The notes under the pieces were generated by a model that saw only the letters and a program-made list of their open reading frames with translations, ran no database searches and was not told the DNA's origin. 64,000 nt of DNA from Armatimonadota bacterium (lineage in GTDB: Bacteria; Armatimonadota; Fervidibacteria; Fervidibacterales; Thermosaccharophagaceae). The stretch spans positions 1-64,000 of the forward strand of contig JANXAS010000014.1 of NCBI GenBank assembly GCA_025062195.1, in the 5' to 3' direction. The position numbers and the translations under genes were made by a program. Of this stretch, positions 54,905-64,000 are shown in pieces. The first letter of the stretch is position 1; each line of letters begins with the position of its first letter.

Positions 54905-56635
54905 ATGGGAAGGCTCGCTAAATTTGCGATGCGAATCGGGTTAGTTTCGGCTGTGGCATTGATTGCATCGCTATCTGAGTCATACGCTCTGCCTGCAAGC
55001 GGGCGCAAGAACGCTGTTCAAACCGCAACATGCGAAATCAAAGGTTGCAAATGCGTCACAGCATTGATGGAGAAAGTGGACGAACTCTCACAACGGTTCT
55101 TAGTGGCACAGCACATTTCTGGCAAGCTAATCTTGAACAAGTTGGCTGCTCTTAAACGCCTCTACGGGAGTAACTTCAATATGCACAAGCGCATAGCATC
55201 GTTTTTAGAATGGCTGGGCAAAAAGCCAATGTGTATCCTCATCACGAAGCCTTTTGATGGTGAACCCACAATCTTCCCAGGTGATGGGGTGACCATTTTG
55301 GGCGCAGTTGAAGTTGGTGCTACAGTCACTGTAAATGGCGCTGTAGCCCCATTAGATAAACATGGCAGGTTTGCTGTCATCGCCAAACTCAAGCCAAATG
55401 ACAACCGCATAACGATTTGTATCTCCAAGGGCGAATTGAAAAAGCGGTGGCAAGCCAATGTGCCAATCAAGCTTGATGAGAGGCTGACATTGCTTGATAA
55501 CTTGTGTAAACATGCCGAGGCAATTGGGGTGCAATTTGAGGGCGCACGCATAGCCCTGAGTGAGGCAACGAAAAGGGCATCATCAGGCGAGTATGGGCGC
55601 TCCGATGCCGAGCGCTTAGAGGAGATAATCCATCAGTTGCGATTTCGCCTCTTACAGCACAGGCTCGGGAAATGCGCTGCCATTGCAACTTCGTCAAGTG
55701 CTCAACTTAAAACGCTTTGGGAGCTCGCACGCACATTCGTTGCAATGGGGGATGTTGAGGGTGCTGAGCGCCTTCTTGAGCAAATTGAAGCGTATAGTGG
55801 GGTTGACCCAAGCGATATGCCATGCAATGTTGAGCCGATGCTTCATAACGGTGTTTGGAGCTACAGCGTATCAAACGGTTATGTGAGCGCCATCTTTTCT
55901 CGCCTTGGTGGGTGGATAGCTGACTTGCGCTCATTTGGGATACCGATGCTGAGTAAAGACGGCATAGTTGATGACCTTGGCGATGCAGCTGGGAGGCAGA
56001 ACTGGATGCTTATTGTTGAGCATGCTTCAAGTGAGCTGGCGATACTCAGGGCGCAAACATTTGTGTGGGGTGGAATTGAATTTGTGCGCAGAGTCAGCCT
56101 GAGCAAGGGTTCGCCGACGCTGCTGCTGCACTATCAAATCACAAACTACAGCCGAAATGAAGCACCCATGAAGTGGAAGCTTCGCATCCACCCAGCGATA
56201 GGCTATCAAGGTAGGTATGGCAATCCAAATTGGGATAGGTTATTCGCGCCGTGCAATGAGCGCCCGTTATCTATCGTCATATCGCCGGGTCTCGTTAAAG
56301 GTGCGCCGAGGCGAATCCCTTTGAAGCTGGCGGATGGCTTGATCGGGGTGCATGATAGCGCTTACAGGGCTGGCTTTGGAGTGGTGTTTGATAGCGAAGC
56401 TTTTGATGGGTATGCGTTAATCGGCAGCTCGTATTACGCGCTGGAAATATTGCCAAAGCCAACCCATTCAAAGCTTCAAAGGGGAAAAGTTGAGTTCACA
56501 TTGGCATTGACGACGATGCTCGGTTGCGAGAGCTATGAGGGGTTTGGCAAGGTGCTTCGCGCCGTTGCAGATAACATGCGTGAGCAGGCGATTAAGACAA
56601 CGCCATTCATAGGGCGTCCAAGTGAATCGCCTTAA
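54905..56635 (+). CDS. Secreted protein with Ig-like and mutarotase-like domains
   Basis: A 576-residue exported protein (signal to about 29, ending SYALPA). Residues about 30-110 are helical. About 110-190 form a glucodextranase-B/Big-like beta-domain (TVNGAVAPLDKHGRFAVIAKL). Another helical segment follows. From about 310 to the end comes a beta-supersandwich resembling DUF4380/DUF5107 or aldose-epimerase folds (SNGYVSAIFSRLGGWIADLRSFG, then FVRRVSLSKGSPTLLLHYQITN). I do not recognise a named family for the whole. GGAGGGAAGC precedes the ATG at 54905. A role in glycan binding or processing is inference. Confidence 0.65.
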   Translation: MGRLAKFAMRIGLVSAVALIASLSESYALPASGRKNAVQTATCEIKGCKCVTALMEKVDELSQRFLVAQHISGKLILNKLAALKRLYGSNFNMHKRIASFLEWLGKKPMCILITKPFDGEPTIFPGDGVTILGAVEVGATVTVNGAVAPLDKHGRFAVIAKLKPNDNRITICISKGELKKRWQANVPIKLDERLTLLDNLCKHAEAIGVQFEGARIALSEATKRASSGEYGRSDAERLEEIIHQLRFRLLQHRLGKCAAIATSSSAQLKTLWELARTFVAMGDVEGAERLLEQIEAYSGVDPSDMPCNVEPMLHNGVWSYSVSNGYVSAIFSRLGGWIADLRSFGIPMLSKDGIVDDLGDAAGRQNWMLIVEHASSELAILRAQTFVWGGIEFVRRVSLSKGSPTLLLHYQITNYSRNEAPMKWKLRIHPAIGYQGRYGNPNWDRLFAPCNERPLSIVISPGLVKGAPRRIPLKLADGLIGVHDSAYRAGFGVVFDSEAFDGYALIGSSYYALEILPKPTHSKLQRGKVEFTLALTTMLGCESYEGFGKVLRAVADNMREQAIKTTPFIGRPSESP

Positions 56636-56662
56636 CCATTACGGTGAATGCGCATTGCGCAT

Positions 56663-58372
56663 TCAGTTTATTGCGAGGCGCCATCTGGGCATCTTGTTTG
56701 GGCGGCTCAAAAGCAGGAGCGCAAATGGCGATGGATTGCGGAAGTTGTTAGCCCAACCAAATGCTGCCATTTGCTTTGCTCTTCCACCCCTCTCATCGGT
56801 ATCGTCAACGAGCACATCAAAGCTTATTGCCGGCAAGCCTTTGAAGATGACCGTCGGAATAGTCAGCTCAATGCTATACCCTGTTGCTGTAAAATCGGCT
56901 TCCACACCCACATTGAGCCACTTACCGCTTGGCTTGGTAAATGTTGGCTCAGCCTCATCAAATGACCACGAAGCAATTCTCACAACCTTGCTTCCCGGAA
57001 CCATGGCAAGCATCGTCACATCCTCATCAAAGAATGGCTTTCCCTGCTCTTGCGGTGGGCGATGGTCAATGAAGACCTCAACGCAGTCGCCGAACAATAG
57101 GCAACTGAAGTCCCATGCGGGCTTGACGATGACAACATCGTCGTTCACCAGTATGTTCATCCTGAGAAGTTTGCCGTCATCGCAGCGGCGAAGACGCATC
57201 CGAAAGCTAAGGTCATCACGACCACGCCAACGCTGTCCACCCAAAACGACATGGTCATAGCTTGCGAACTCAAGCCAACCATCAATGCGTTCGTTGCCAA
57301 GCCACATTGCTGAATTGTCGCAGTGCAATGCCGGTGTCCATGTTGCCCACTTCACATCCCAACTCAAGCCATCGTCACAGCGCGCAACTGCGGTTATGCG
57401 CTCCCGAACGAATTTAAGCGAGCGAGCTATTGGTGGCTTGAGTTTAACCTTGCATTCGGCATTTGATTCGGCATCAATTGCGATTGCCCAATGATGCCAC
57501 ACATCAGCATGCTCAACCGTCAGTTCAGCCCCCAACAGTCTTCGTGAGAGGTTGCTCACAGCTATTGGCAGTTCAAACATTGCATCCCCCTCAAGCCATG
57601 TGACACCTGTTCCAATGCGCGTTTCCAAGGGGCGCTTGATACCGAGCATGCGATGAAGCGCATCCCATAACTCCTTCGCCATGATCACATGACTATATTC
57701 GGCAGGATGTGTCGGTGGTGGTGAGAACCAACCACGAAAGTCATGCTCTTGCTCATGCAGCGCACGGTCAAAGTCAGCCATAGCAACATTGGCTTCCCTT
57801 GCGAGCGCCCGTATGGCTTCGGCTACGGGTGAATCCGGCTTTGGCGTCTGGAACGGTGGAACGATAAGCATGATTTTGACATTGCTCACCTTGCGCAGCC
57901 TCTCAATCATGCCCGCCAAGTTTGCCTTGATAAGCTCCAACGGGTATCGGGAGCGAGAGTCATTGCCGCCAAATTGCAACAGCACTAAGTCGGGTGAATT
58001 TGATGCAACGAAATCAATCTCACGAAGCCCAACATCAGTAGTTGCTCCGGGTATACCATGCCTTATCAGCTTCACCCTTGTTGGTGCAAGCCATTTGGCG
58101 AGCATGCGCGAAAACAGCACCGCATAGCAATCCATATCCGGGTTGTCCAAACCAACGCCGGCTGTGATTGAATCGCCGAGGGCGAAAATGACGATGCCGT
58201 TCTTGCGACGCCATTCGTCAAGAAGGTTCCTCTCACCCTTTTCGGGCTTTGCCAACACGGCATTGCCGGCTAACGATGCGAAGCGCTCCAAATGGCAGGT
58301 CAATATGGTGACAGCAACTGCAAGCGAAACAAACCTTACAAAGTTGCACTTTAACTGCACCCTGTGCGCCAT
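56663..58372 (-). CDS. Secreted SGNH/GDSL esterase with DOMON/CBM9-like C-terminus
   Basis: A 569-residue exported hydrolase. A signal or anchor (about 12-40) precedes an SGNH domain with the nucleophile Ser68 in ALGDSITAG, the block III QFGGNDSR and the catalytic Asp/His in THPAEYSH. These enzymes deacetylate or de-esterify polysaccharides or lipids. The C-terminal 200 residues form a beta-sandwich like CBM9/DOMON modules (DDLSFRMRLRRCDDG, DCVEVFIDHRPP, GYSIELTIPTVIFKGL). The ATG follows GAGGGGTTGATAAG. A carbohydrate-esterase role is likely; the substrate is unknown. Confidence 0.87.
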   Translation of the reverse strand: MAHRVQLKCNFVRFVSLAVAVTILTCHLERFASLAGNAVLAKPEKGERNLLDEWRRKNGIVIFALGDSITAGVGLDNPDMDCYAVLFSRMLAKWLAPTRVKLIRHGIPGATTDVGLREIDFVASNSPDLVLLQFGGNDSRSRYPLELIKANLAGMIERLRKVSNVKIMLIVPPFQTPKPDSPVAEAIRALAREANVAMADFDRALHEQEHDFRGWFSPPPTHPAEYSHVIMAKELWDALHRMLGIKRPLETRIGTGVTWLEGDAMFELPIAVSNLSRRLLGAELTVEHADVWHHWAIAIDAESNAECKVKLKPPIARSLKFVRERITAVARCDDGLSWDVKWATWTPALHCDNSAMWLGNERIDGWLEFASYDHVVLGGQRWRGRDDLSFRMRLRRCDDGKLLRMNILVNDDVVIVKPAWDFSCLLFGDCVEVFIDHRPPQEQGKPFFDEDVTMLAMVPGSKVVRIASWSFDEAEPTFTKPSGKWLNVGVEADFTATGYSIELTIPTVIFKGLPAISFDVLVDDTDERGGRAKQMAAFGWANNFRNPSPFALLLLSRPNKMPRWRLAIN

Positions 58373-58459
58373 CTTATCAACCCCTCTTAGTGATTGCTTC
58401 AGGGCTTGTCAGGAGCTTTTCTAAAAACACTTCACAATCGTTTACCATCGCCGCTCAGC

Positions 58460-59698
58460 TCATGCACGAAACTTTTGCAACCTTCCACCGTGTGCGAGCA
58501 TAAGGCTCATCGTCTCAATCATTTGAAAGTGACCGAGCATGCCTCTTGCGCAAGCCCTCTCGTTAAATCCACTCGCATCGGACTCTGGAATGATCCACTT
58601 GGAGTGCAAAAGGAAGGGCACCGGATGCCAGCTGTGAGCGCGCCAAACAGATGGTGTGCTGTGGTCGCTGGTTATGACGAGCACATCGGGGTTAAGTTCA
58701 AGCACCTTCGGGAGATGCTCATCAAACTCCTCAATGACCCTCACCTTGCCGAGCGCATCGCCATCTTCGCCGCGCGAATCCGTCGGCTTGATGTGCACGA
58801 AGAAGTAATCAAACTCGCCATAATGGCTTCGCAGTGCCTCAATCTCGTCCTCAATGCCCTCACCGCTAACATCAATTAGTTTCATCCCAACAAGCTTTGC
58901 CAAACCACGATACATCGGATAGACTGCGATGGCGCATGGATTGAGCTTAAACAATTCACCAATGCTTGGCAACCTTGGCACCTTTGAAAAGCCGCGCAGC
59001 AAGACAAAGTTGGCTCTCTCCTCACCTCTGAGCAACATAGCGGCTTTCTCTATAAACCGCGCAGCCAGCCCCGCTGTTCTTTCCGATGCCTCATCCTCGC
59101 CCTTCGGAGCCAGTGCTGGAACACCAACAGCTTGCGGGTCAGTATCGTTGACAGCGTCGCCAAGTCCCTCGCCGCGAAATACGACGACGAACCTGTGTTC
59201 TTTAACCGGTCGGACAATCACCTCAACATCGTCAATGCGCTCAATTGAGCTTTGGAGCAAATCACATAGCCTTTGACATTCACTCGTCGGTATCCGCCCA
59301 GCTCTTCTATCGGTTACTATCCAATCGCCGTCGCGCCGCTCAGCTGTAGCGAAGTTAGCCCTTATAGCCACATCGTTTCCTGTCAGCTCCAAGCCTATAC
59401 CGATCGCCTCAAGGACGCCTCTACCAATCTCGCATTCAATTGGGTCATAGCCGAAAAGCGCCATATGCCCGGGGCTGCTTCCGGGAGTTATTCCGTGTCC
59501 CACTGGGTATGCCAGCCCAAGTGCCGAGCGCCTCGCAAGCTCATCCAAGTTTGGCGTCCTTGCAGCTTCAAGTTCCGTTCGCCAGCCAAGCTCCTCAACT
59601 GGCAAGCCGCCAAGCCCGTCAAGCACGATAAGCAATAGCTTTGTCTCAGCAGGCTCAACAAGCGTGCTTAAAAGCCGTTGCCTGTTAATAGTCATCAT
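58460..59698 (-). CDS. apgM: Cofactor-independent phosphoglycerate mutase, archaeal type
   Basis: Interconverts 3- and 2-phosphoglycerate in glycolysis and gluconeogenesis. It belongs to the alkaline-phosphatase superfamily aPGAM group rather than the GpmI or GpmA type. Its 412 residues show LLIVLDGLGGLP (metal and nucleophile region), GITPGSSPGHMALFGYDP with the phosphorylated Ser, KPTDSRGEDGDA and VITSDHSTP metal ligands near the C-terminus. The ATG at 59698 sits after GGGGGTGGAAGGG, and the next codon is also ATG. It is monocistronic. Confidence 0.93.
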   Translation of the reverse strand: MMTINRQRLLSTLVEPAETKLLLIVLDGLGGLPVEELGWRTELEAARTPNLDELARRSALGLAYPVGHGITPGSSPGHMALFGYDPIECEIGRGVLEAIGIGLELTGNDVAIRANFATAERRDGDWIVTDRRAGRIPTSECQRLCDLLQSSIERIDDVEVIVRPVKEHRFVVVFRGEGLGDAVNDTDPQAVGVPALAPKGEDEASERTAGLAARFIEKAAMLLRGEERANFVLLRGFSKVPRLPSIGELFKLNPCAIAVYPMYRGLAKLVGMKLIDVSGEGIEDEIEALRSHYGEFDYFFVHIKPTDSRGEDGDALGKVRVIEEFDEHLPKVLELNPDVLVITSDHSTPSVWRAHSWHPVPFLLHSKWIIPESDASGFNERACARGMLGHFQMIETMSLMLAHGGRLQKFRA

Positions 59699-59927
59699 CC
59701 CTTCCACCCCCAAGTGCTCTAAAATTCTGCATCGCAAGCCAACGATATAGGATGCCACATGGCAACTTTGTGTTGCCTTATAAAGTCCATTCAATTCATT
59801 AAGCCGTAGCTTGACTAAGCCATAAATCGTTCTCGCTGCGCCGAGATGGCAACAAGCGTGGCAATGCTATCATCTTAATCATTGATGCTGGTATGATTGA
59901 GAGATTCCAATTTCGGCGGGAGTGATT

Positions 59928-62900
59928 TTGCCTGTGAGTGTGATCACCATAACCAATCATCAGCGCTTCCTGCTGTGTCGGTTGTTCATCCTGGCGTGTG
60001 CAGCTTGTTTCGCTATAGCTGGCGTTGCTGAGTGTCAACCTGTGAAGACGATGCTATATGTGCCGAGGGCTAATGTGAAAGTGCAGATTGATGCAATGCC
60101 ACTTGAGTGGGCTATGACGACGCCGTTGGCTATCGGGGCAAGGGAAAAAATTCATCCAAAGAGCGCATGGGATGGTCCTGAGGACTTGAGCGCACTTGTT
60201 CGTTGCATGTGGGATGAGGGTGCACTTTATGCCCTCATTGAAGTTTGCGATAATGAAGTCGTCGTCAAAGACGAGGTTAATTCGTGTGACCGGATTAAGG
60301 TTGAGATTGGTGAGTTCGGCATTTGCCTTCTGCCAGCCATCGGGAAATATAGCGCACGGGCATTTGATACCAGAACAAATTTGCAACTGCTTGAGGATGG
60401 CACATGGGCTGCTTCAGCGAATAGCAACTCATACCTCGCCGAGTTGTGCATCCCATGGAATAAGCTTGGGCGGCTGAGCGAGAGAGCAAAAGGCAAGCTC
60501 ATCATGAACATTGAGGTGGTTGATGTTGATCTTGTTGGTGACGGGAAGATATTGGGCATGGTGGGCGAAGATGCTGTTGTGATGACCATTGATAAGAGGA
60601 CACCGAACGAGTTGCTCGCCGATGTCAATGTGCTTAGCGGCATGTGTTTGATAGAAGTGAGTTCCAGCGAGCTTGTGCCGGATACAGAGCTTCAGGTTGA
60701 CATAATGCTGCCGCGCACCCTTCTTGGCGTAATCGGTGTTGAGACAACCATTGTGGATGAACTCGGGAACGAATTTGAAATGAAGCTGTTGCGGAGGGAG
60801 CGCCTGAGCATTTTCTGGCGTTGGCGATATTCGTGGCTAATACCGCCGGATGCTCGCGGCAGCTACACCTTGAAACTCAACTTGCTTGGTGCTGACAATC
60901 AAGTGCTTGCGGCAATAACGCGAAGCATTGGGAGCGCAATGCGCATTGCCACATTGGACATCCGTGCTCAAATTGATGAGCTTGTATCCGAGGCGCGCTC
61001 TCAAACCCTTAGGGCGAGGAGACTCGGCGACGAAGTTGCCTGCGGGCGCTGGGCTACACTTTGGTTTCATGCAAGCAGGTTACAAGACGACTTTGTGGGG
61101 ATGACAAATGAGGAGCCAACTATTGATGCAGCGAGGGCTTTTTTGGCACGCCTGAATGAACTTCAAAGGATGCGCAAGAACATAGTTAGCGGCAAAGACC
61201 CATTTGATGGGCACACGGGCGTGATTGAGCGTGCATACCTTTCCAGCTTGGACGACACTTTGCAGCCATATTCGGTTTATATCCCGCCAATCTACTACAA
61301 TGTGCTCTCGGGCAAGCGCGTCAATTTGCCGAAGCAGCTGGAACAAGTTCTCGCTGAGGATGAGGAGCTTGCAAGGGCACTTGATGTGGAGAGCTTCAGG
61401 GTTCGCGGCTTCCCTATGGTCGTGCAACTTCACGGCTTGGGTGGCACATACAAGATCAGTTCACCGTCGCCATCAAGTCCGCTTTGGGCTGTAATCGTAT
61501 TAGCGCCGCATGGGCGCGGACCAACGGATTACAAAGTCTGGGGAGAGGTAGATGTGGTTTGCGTCATAAAGGAGGCGATGCGCACATATCGCGTTGACGA
61601 GGACAGAGTCTACATGACCGGAGTATCAATGGGCGGGACTGGGTGTTGGCAAATTGCAACTCATTATCCGGATTTGTTTGCGGCGATTGCGCCCATATGT
61701 GGCAATGCCGACCACAGGGTTTGGGAGAGGGAGTGGAATTGGGGGCAGCCTGAGCGGACATTCATGACCGATGTGCGCAACTTCTTGGAGAACTGTGAGA
61801 GCCCAGTTTTCCTTGCCGAGAATTTGATGCATGTGCCGGTCTACTGCGTTCACGGCGATGCCGATGATATTGTCCCAGTGGGGCACTCAAGAAGCATGGT
61901 CGGTAGGTTGCGCGAACTTGGCTATAGTGTCATTTACGATGAGCAAAAGGGTGTTGGGCATGGCGGTTTCCATGCAGGCACATTTGATAAATTGTATGCA
62001 TGGCTGCTCAAGCAAGTGCGCAATCGTTATCCAAAGCGCGTCGTATACAAGACTGGTTGGTTAAAATACAAAGGCGCATACTGGGTTGAGATAAATCGAA
62101 TTGAGCGTTACCTCAACTTTGCTGCCGTTGATGCGGAGATTGTCTCACCAAATGCTATTTCGGTGCGCACGAACAATGTTGCCCACTTCACATTGCGCCT
62201 AAACGATAACATCGTTGATACGAGCAAACCGGTTAGTGTCTCCATTGATGGCGAGTTTGTGTATCGTGGTGGTGTTAGTGGCGATGGCTCCCTTTCGTTT
62301 GTGAGGCGGAGGTTGCCAGATGGTGCGCATCAGTGGGTGTTATCAAGTCCGCCACAGGGGTTAATCAAGTCGGCAACTCTTGAAGGTCCGATTGAGGCTG
62401 CCTTTTTATCTCGCTTCATTATCGCTTATGGCACAGTAGGTGATGACAGAACAGAAGTTAAGGTCAATGAAGCGGAGGCAAGGAAGCTCGCAGCGCATTG
62501 GGCGAGATGGGCAAGTGGGAGGGCGATCGTCAAGCGCGATGTTGATGTGACAGATGACGATGTGGCAAATGCCAACCTCGTGCTCATCGGCAACTTGAAA
62601 AGCAATCACATCATAAAGCGCATTAATGCCTTCCTGCCGATAAGGTTTGATGCGAGTGGCAACACCATCGTAATGGCAAATGGCTTGCGGTTTGAGGGCG
62701 ATGATGTCGGCGTCAACATGGTTTACCCAAACCCACTTAACCCGAAGAGGCTTGTCGTCATAATCGGCGGAGTGACATGGAAGGGCACCTTTGATGTTGT
62801 TAGGCGTTTTGACAATTGGTTTGATTGGGGGGTGCTTGACCATAGGAAGTGGTTTGACTTTGCCATCTACGATGCGCGCACAAGAGACCCAGAAACATTC

Positions 62901-64000
62901 CTGGCAGTTGGCTTTTACGACCAAGATTGGATGCTCTCCGATGAATTGACATTCTATGGCGATGCGAAACTCAGGCATGCAACGCCGCCGCTTTCACCTT
63001 CAGATAGACAATGGGCGAGCGCTTCAGAACACATTGTTTATTTGAGCGACCTAAAGCCGATAAGCTTCTCATCGGACAAAGGGCCGCTCGGCATAGACCG
63101 CACGACTAACGGATATCCGTTGACACTTGGTGGAAGACAATACAGCAAGGGACTCAGTGTCCATCCCGATGCGGAGATCGTTTATGACATTGGTGGGCGA
63201 TTCAAAGCGTTTGAGTGCGTCGTCGGGATTGACACATCCGGAGAGAAGCCGGTCTCGGCAGCAAGGGAGCGAGCTGAGACAGTCACATTCCAGGTCTTCG
63301 GCGATGGCAAGTTGCTCGCTGAGGTTACCGATGTCAAATGGAACACACCACCAAAGCGGATAGCGGTGAGTGTTGAGGGCGTGCGCGCACTCAGGCTCGT
63401 TGCGAAGCGTCAAGGCGGCGCAAGGTGGCTTTACGGCAAAGTTGACTTTGCTGATGCAAAGCTCGTCAATGAAACCATACACCGACATGAGTCGGTTGGC
63501 ATCTATGCGTTTTCAAGGGTGCTTGAAGGCGAAGAGCAAGCTGCGCTTCCAAGGAGCCTTGCGGAGGAAGTTGAGCTGGGCAGTGGTTGGCGCATGCGCC
63601 CTGCAAGTTATGGTGAGGGTGTTGAGAGAGGTTGGCATGAAAAGCCATTTGAAAAGATTGAAAGGCGCCCGGAGCATCTCGGTGAGGGACAGTTTGCGCC
63701 CGATGCCGATTTTAAGGGCAGGCTGCAGGATGACCAGCCAGATTTGCAACGATGGCAAGTTAACGACAATGTGGATTGGGGAGGGATTGGGTATAGGGCT
63801 GAGCTTGAGAAGTTGGAATTGCAAGTTAACTTGCCAATGAGCGTGCATGGCGCACTCATTCAACATGGCATCATGCAAGATCCGTGCGGACGCATAAAAG
63901 AACAACACATCAATTTCCAACGGACAAACGAGCAACTGACACTGGCTGCTGACGAAGTTGGTGAGTTTGAATGGTGGTTGCAAAAGGTCTTCCAAGTCCC
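59928..64000 (+). CDS. Giant secreted esterase with CBM9-like and NPCBM modules (3' end beyond window)
   Basis: Runs open to the right edge, at least 1357 residues. A signal peptide is followed by a CBM9/DOMON-like beta-domain (about 50-220) and a helical linker. Next comes an alpha/beta esterase domain with nucleophile Ser567 in GVSMGGTG, HGDADDIVP near 642 and GVGHGGFHAG near 675-684, as in feruloyl/acetyl-xylan esterases and PHB-depolymerase-like enzymes. An NPCBM-like domain (about 1038-1178: YSKGLSVHPDAEIVYD) and a further module follow. The start is a TTG (59928) five bases after GGGAG, or GTG at 59934. It probably acts on cell-wall polysaccharides. Confidence 0.85.
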   Translation, partial: MPVSVITITNHQRFLLCRLFILACAACFAIAGVAECQPVKTMLYVPRANVKVQIDAMPLEWAMTTPLAIGAREKIHPKSAWDGPEDLSALVRCMWDEGALYALIEVCDNEVVVKDEVNSCDRIKVEIGEFGICLLPAIGKYSARAFDTRTNLQLLEDGTWAASANSNSYLAELCIPWNKLGRLSERAKGKLIMNIEVVDVDLVGDGKILGMVGEDAVVMTIDKRTPNELLADVNVLSGMCLIEVSSSELVPDTELQVDIMLPRTLLGVIGVETTIVDELGNEFEMKLLRRERLSIFWRWRYSWLIPPDARGSYTLKLNLLGADNQVLAAITRSIGSAMRIATLDIRAQIDELVSEARSQTLRARRLGDEVACGRWATLWFHASRLQDDFVGMTNEEPTIDAARAFLARLNELQRMRKNIVSGKDPFDGHTGVIERAYLSSLDDTLQPYSVYIPPIYYNVLSGKRVNLPKQLEQVLAEDEELARALDVESFRVRGFPMVVQLHGLGGTYKISSPSPSSPLWAVIVLAPHGRGPTDYKVWGEVDVVCVIKEAMRTYRVDEDRVYMTGVSMGGTGCWQIATHYPDLFAAIAPICGNADHRVWEREWNWGQPERTFMTDVRNFLENCESPVFLAENLMHVPVYCVHGDADDIVPVGHSRSMVGRLRELGYSVIYDEQKGVGHGGFHAGTFDKLYAWLLKQVRNRYPKRVVYKTGWLKYKGAYWVEINRIERYLNFAAVDAEIVSPNAISVRTNNVAHFTLRLNDNIVDTSKPVSVSIDGEFVYRGGVSGDGSLSFVRRRLPDGAHQWVLSSPPQGLIKSATLEGPIEAAFLSRFIIAYGTVGDDRTEVKVNEAEARKLAAHWARWASGRAIVKRDVDVTDDDVANANLVLIGNLKSNHIIKRINAFLPIRFDASGNTIVMANGLRFEGDDVGVNMVYPNPLNPKRLVVIIGGVTWKGTFDVVRRFDNWFDWGVLDHRKWFDFAIYDARTRDPETFLAVGFYDQDWMLSDELTFYGDAKLRHATPPLSPSDRQWASASEHIVYLSDLKPISFSSDKGPLGIDRTTNGYPLTLGGRQYSKGLSVHPDAEIVYDIGGRFKAFECVVGIDTSGEKPVSAARERAETVTFQVFGDGKLLAEVTDVKWNTPPKRIAVSVEGVRALRLVAKRQGGARWLYGKVDFADAKLVNETIHRHESVGIYAFSRVLEGEEQAALPRSLAEEVELGSGWRMRPASYGEGVERGWHEKPFEKIERRPEHLGEGQFAPDADFKGRLQDDQPDLQRWQVNDNVDWGGIGYRAELEKLELQVNLPMSVHGALIQHGIMQDPCGRIKEQHINFQRTNEQLTLAADEVGEFEWWLQKVFQV

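Overview
The window reads as chromosomal DNA of a diderm, non-proteobacterial bacterium, most likely a thermophile-related member of Armatimonadota (Fervidibacter-like). This is an inference from gene content; no marker RNA is present. The clues are a type IV pilin-like N-terminus with the FTLIELLVVIAIIAILAAIL-type core, large secreted polysaccharide-active proteins with DOMON/CBM9-like, NPCBM and DUF4380-like modules, and an SLH-anchored outer-membrane porin. Archaeal-type central-metabolism enzymes (cofactor-independent phosphoglycerate mutase, GH133-type debranching enzyme) and GTG/TTG starts behind strong GGAGG/GGGGTG ribosome binding sites also fit. About 50 protein genes are supported. 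No rRNA, tRNA, CRISPR array, transposase, prophage or defence island was found.

Layout. 1-545: non-coding DNA with degenerate palindromic repeats, matched by inverted copies at 6112-6421. 546-5539: DUF3866 protein, dapB, cheB, a short pilin-like protein behind a consensus promoter, a cyclophilin-like protein and a sugar nucleotidyltransferase. 6596-7960: MATE exporter. 8193-16217 (minus): a drug/lipid efflux cluster in transcription order AbrB-like regulator, TolC-like channel, very long adaptor, RND pump, small PII-like protein. 16446-27989: plsC with a co-translated secreted glycosidase-like protein, DUF4380 plus YbhN-like flippase, an oxidoreductase, a hydrolase, a large secreted protein, panE and a parvulin-type lipoprotein. 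28052-31722: coiled-coil gene, coaD, rsmD, DUF2752 and a TrkA-type K+ channel. 32163-38219: alkyladenine glycosylase, yajC, CPBP protease, DUF6599-like, DUF362 and galT.

38266-50062 is one plus-strand run: a PAS/GAF histidine kinase, a response regulator, glgC, a glycogen-debranching enzyme and a 1604-residue alpha-2-macroglobulin with an intact thioester motif. 50583-52765 is a self-contained minus-strand unit for the most striking protein here: signal peptide, one SLH domain, 20 collagen-like triplets, a coiled coil and an outer-membrane beta-barrel. It has a near-consensus promoter, a 280-nt leader containing an extended Shine-Dalgarno near its 5' end, a TTG start and a strong intrinsic terminator. 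The window closes with prmA-rsmE, secreted carbohydrate-related proteins, an archaeal-type phosphoglycerate mutase and a giant esterase/NPCBM protein that runs off the right edge.

Themes are cell-envelope construction (SLH porin, efflux, A2M, flippase, lipid acylation), extracellular carbohydrate processing and glycogen metabolism. No wholly new defence or mobile system was seen. The candidates most worth testing are the collagen-stalked SLH porin with its leader RNA, the efflux cluster with its oversized adaptor and modified pump, and the inverted non-coding repeat clusters.
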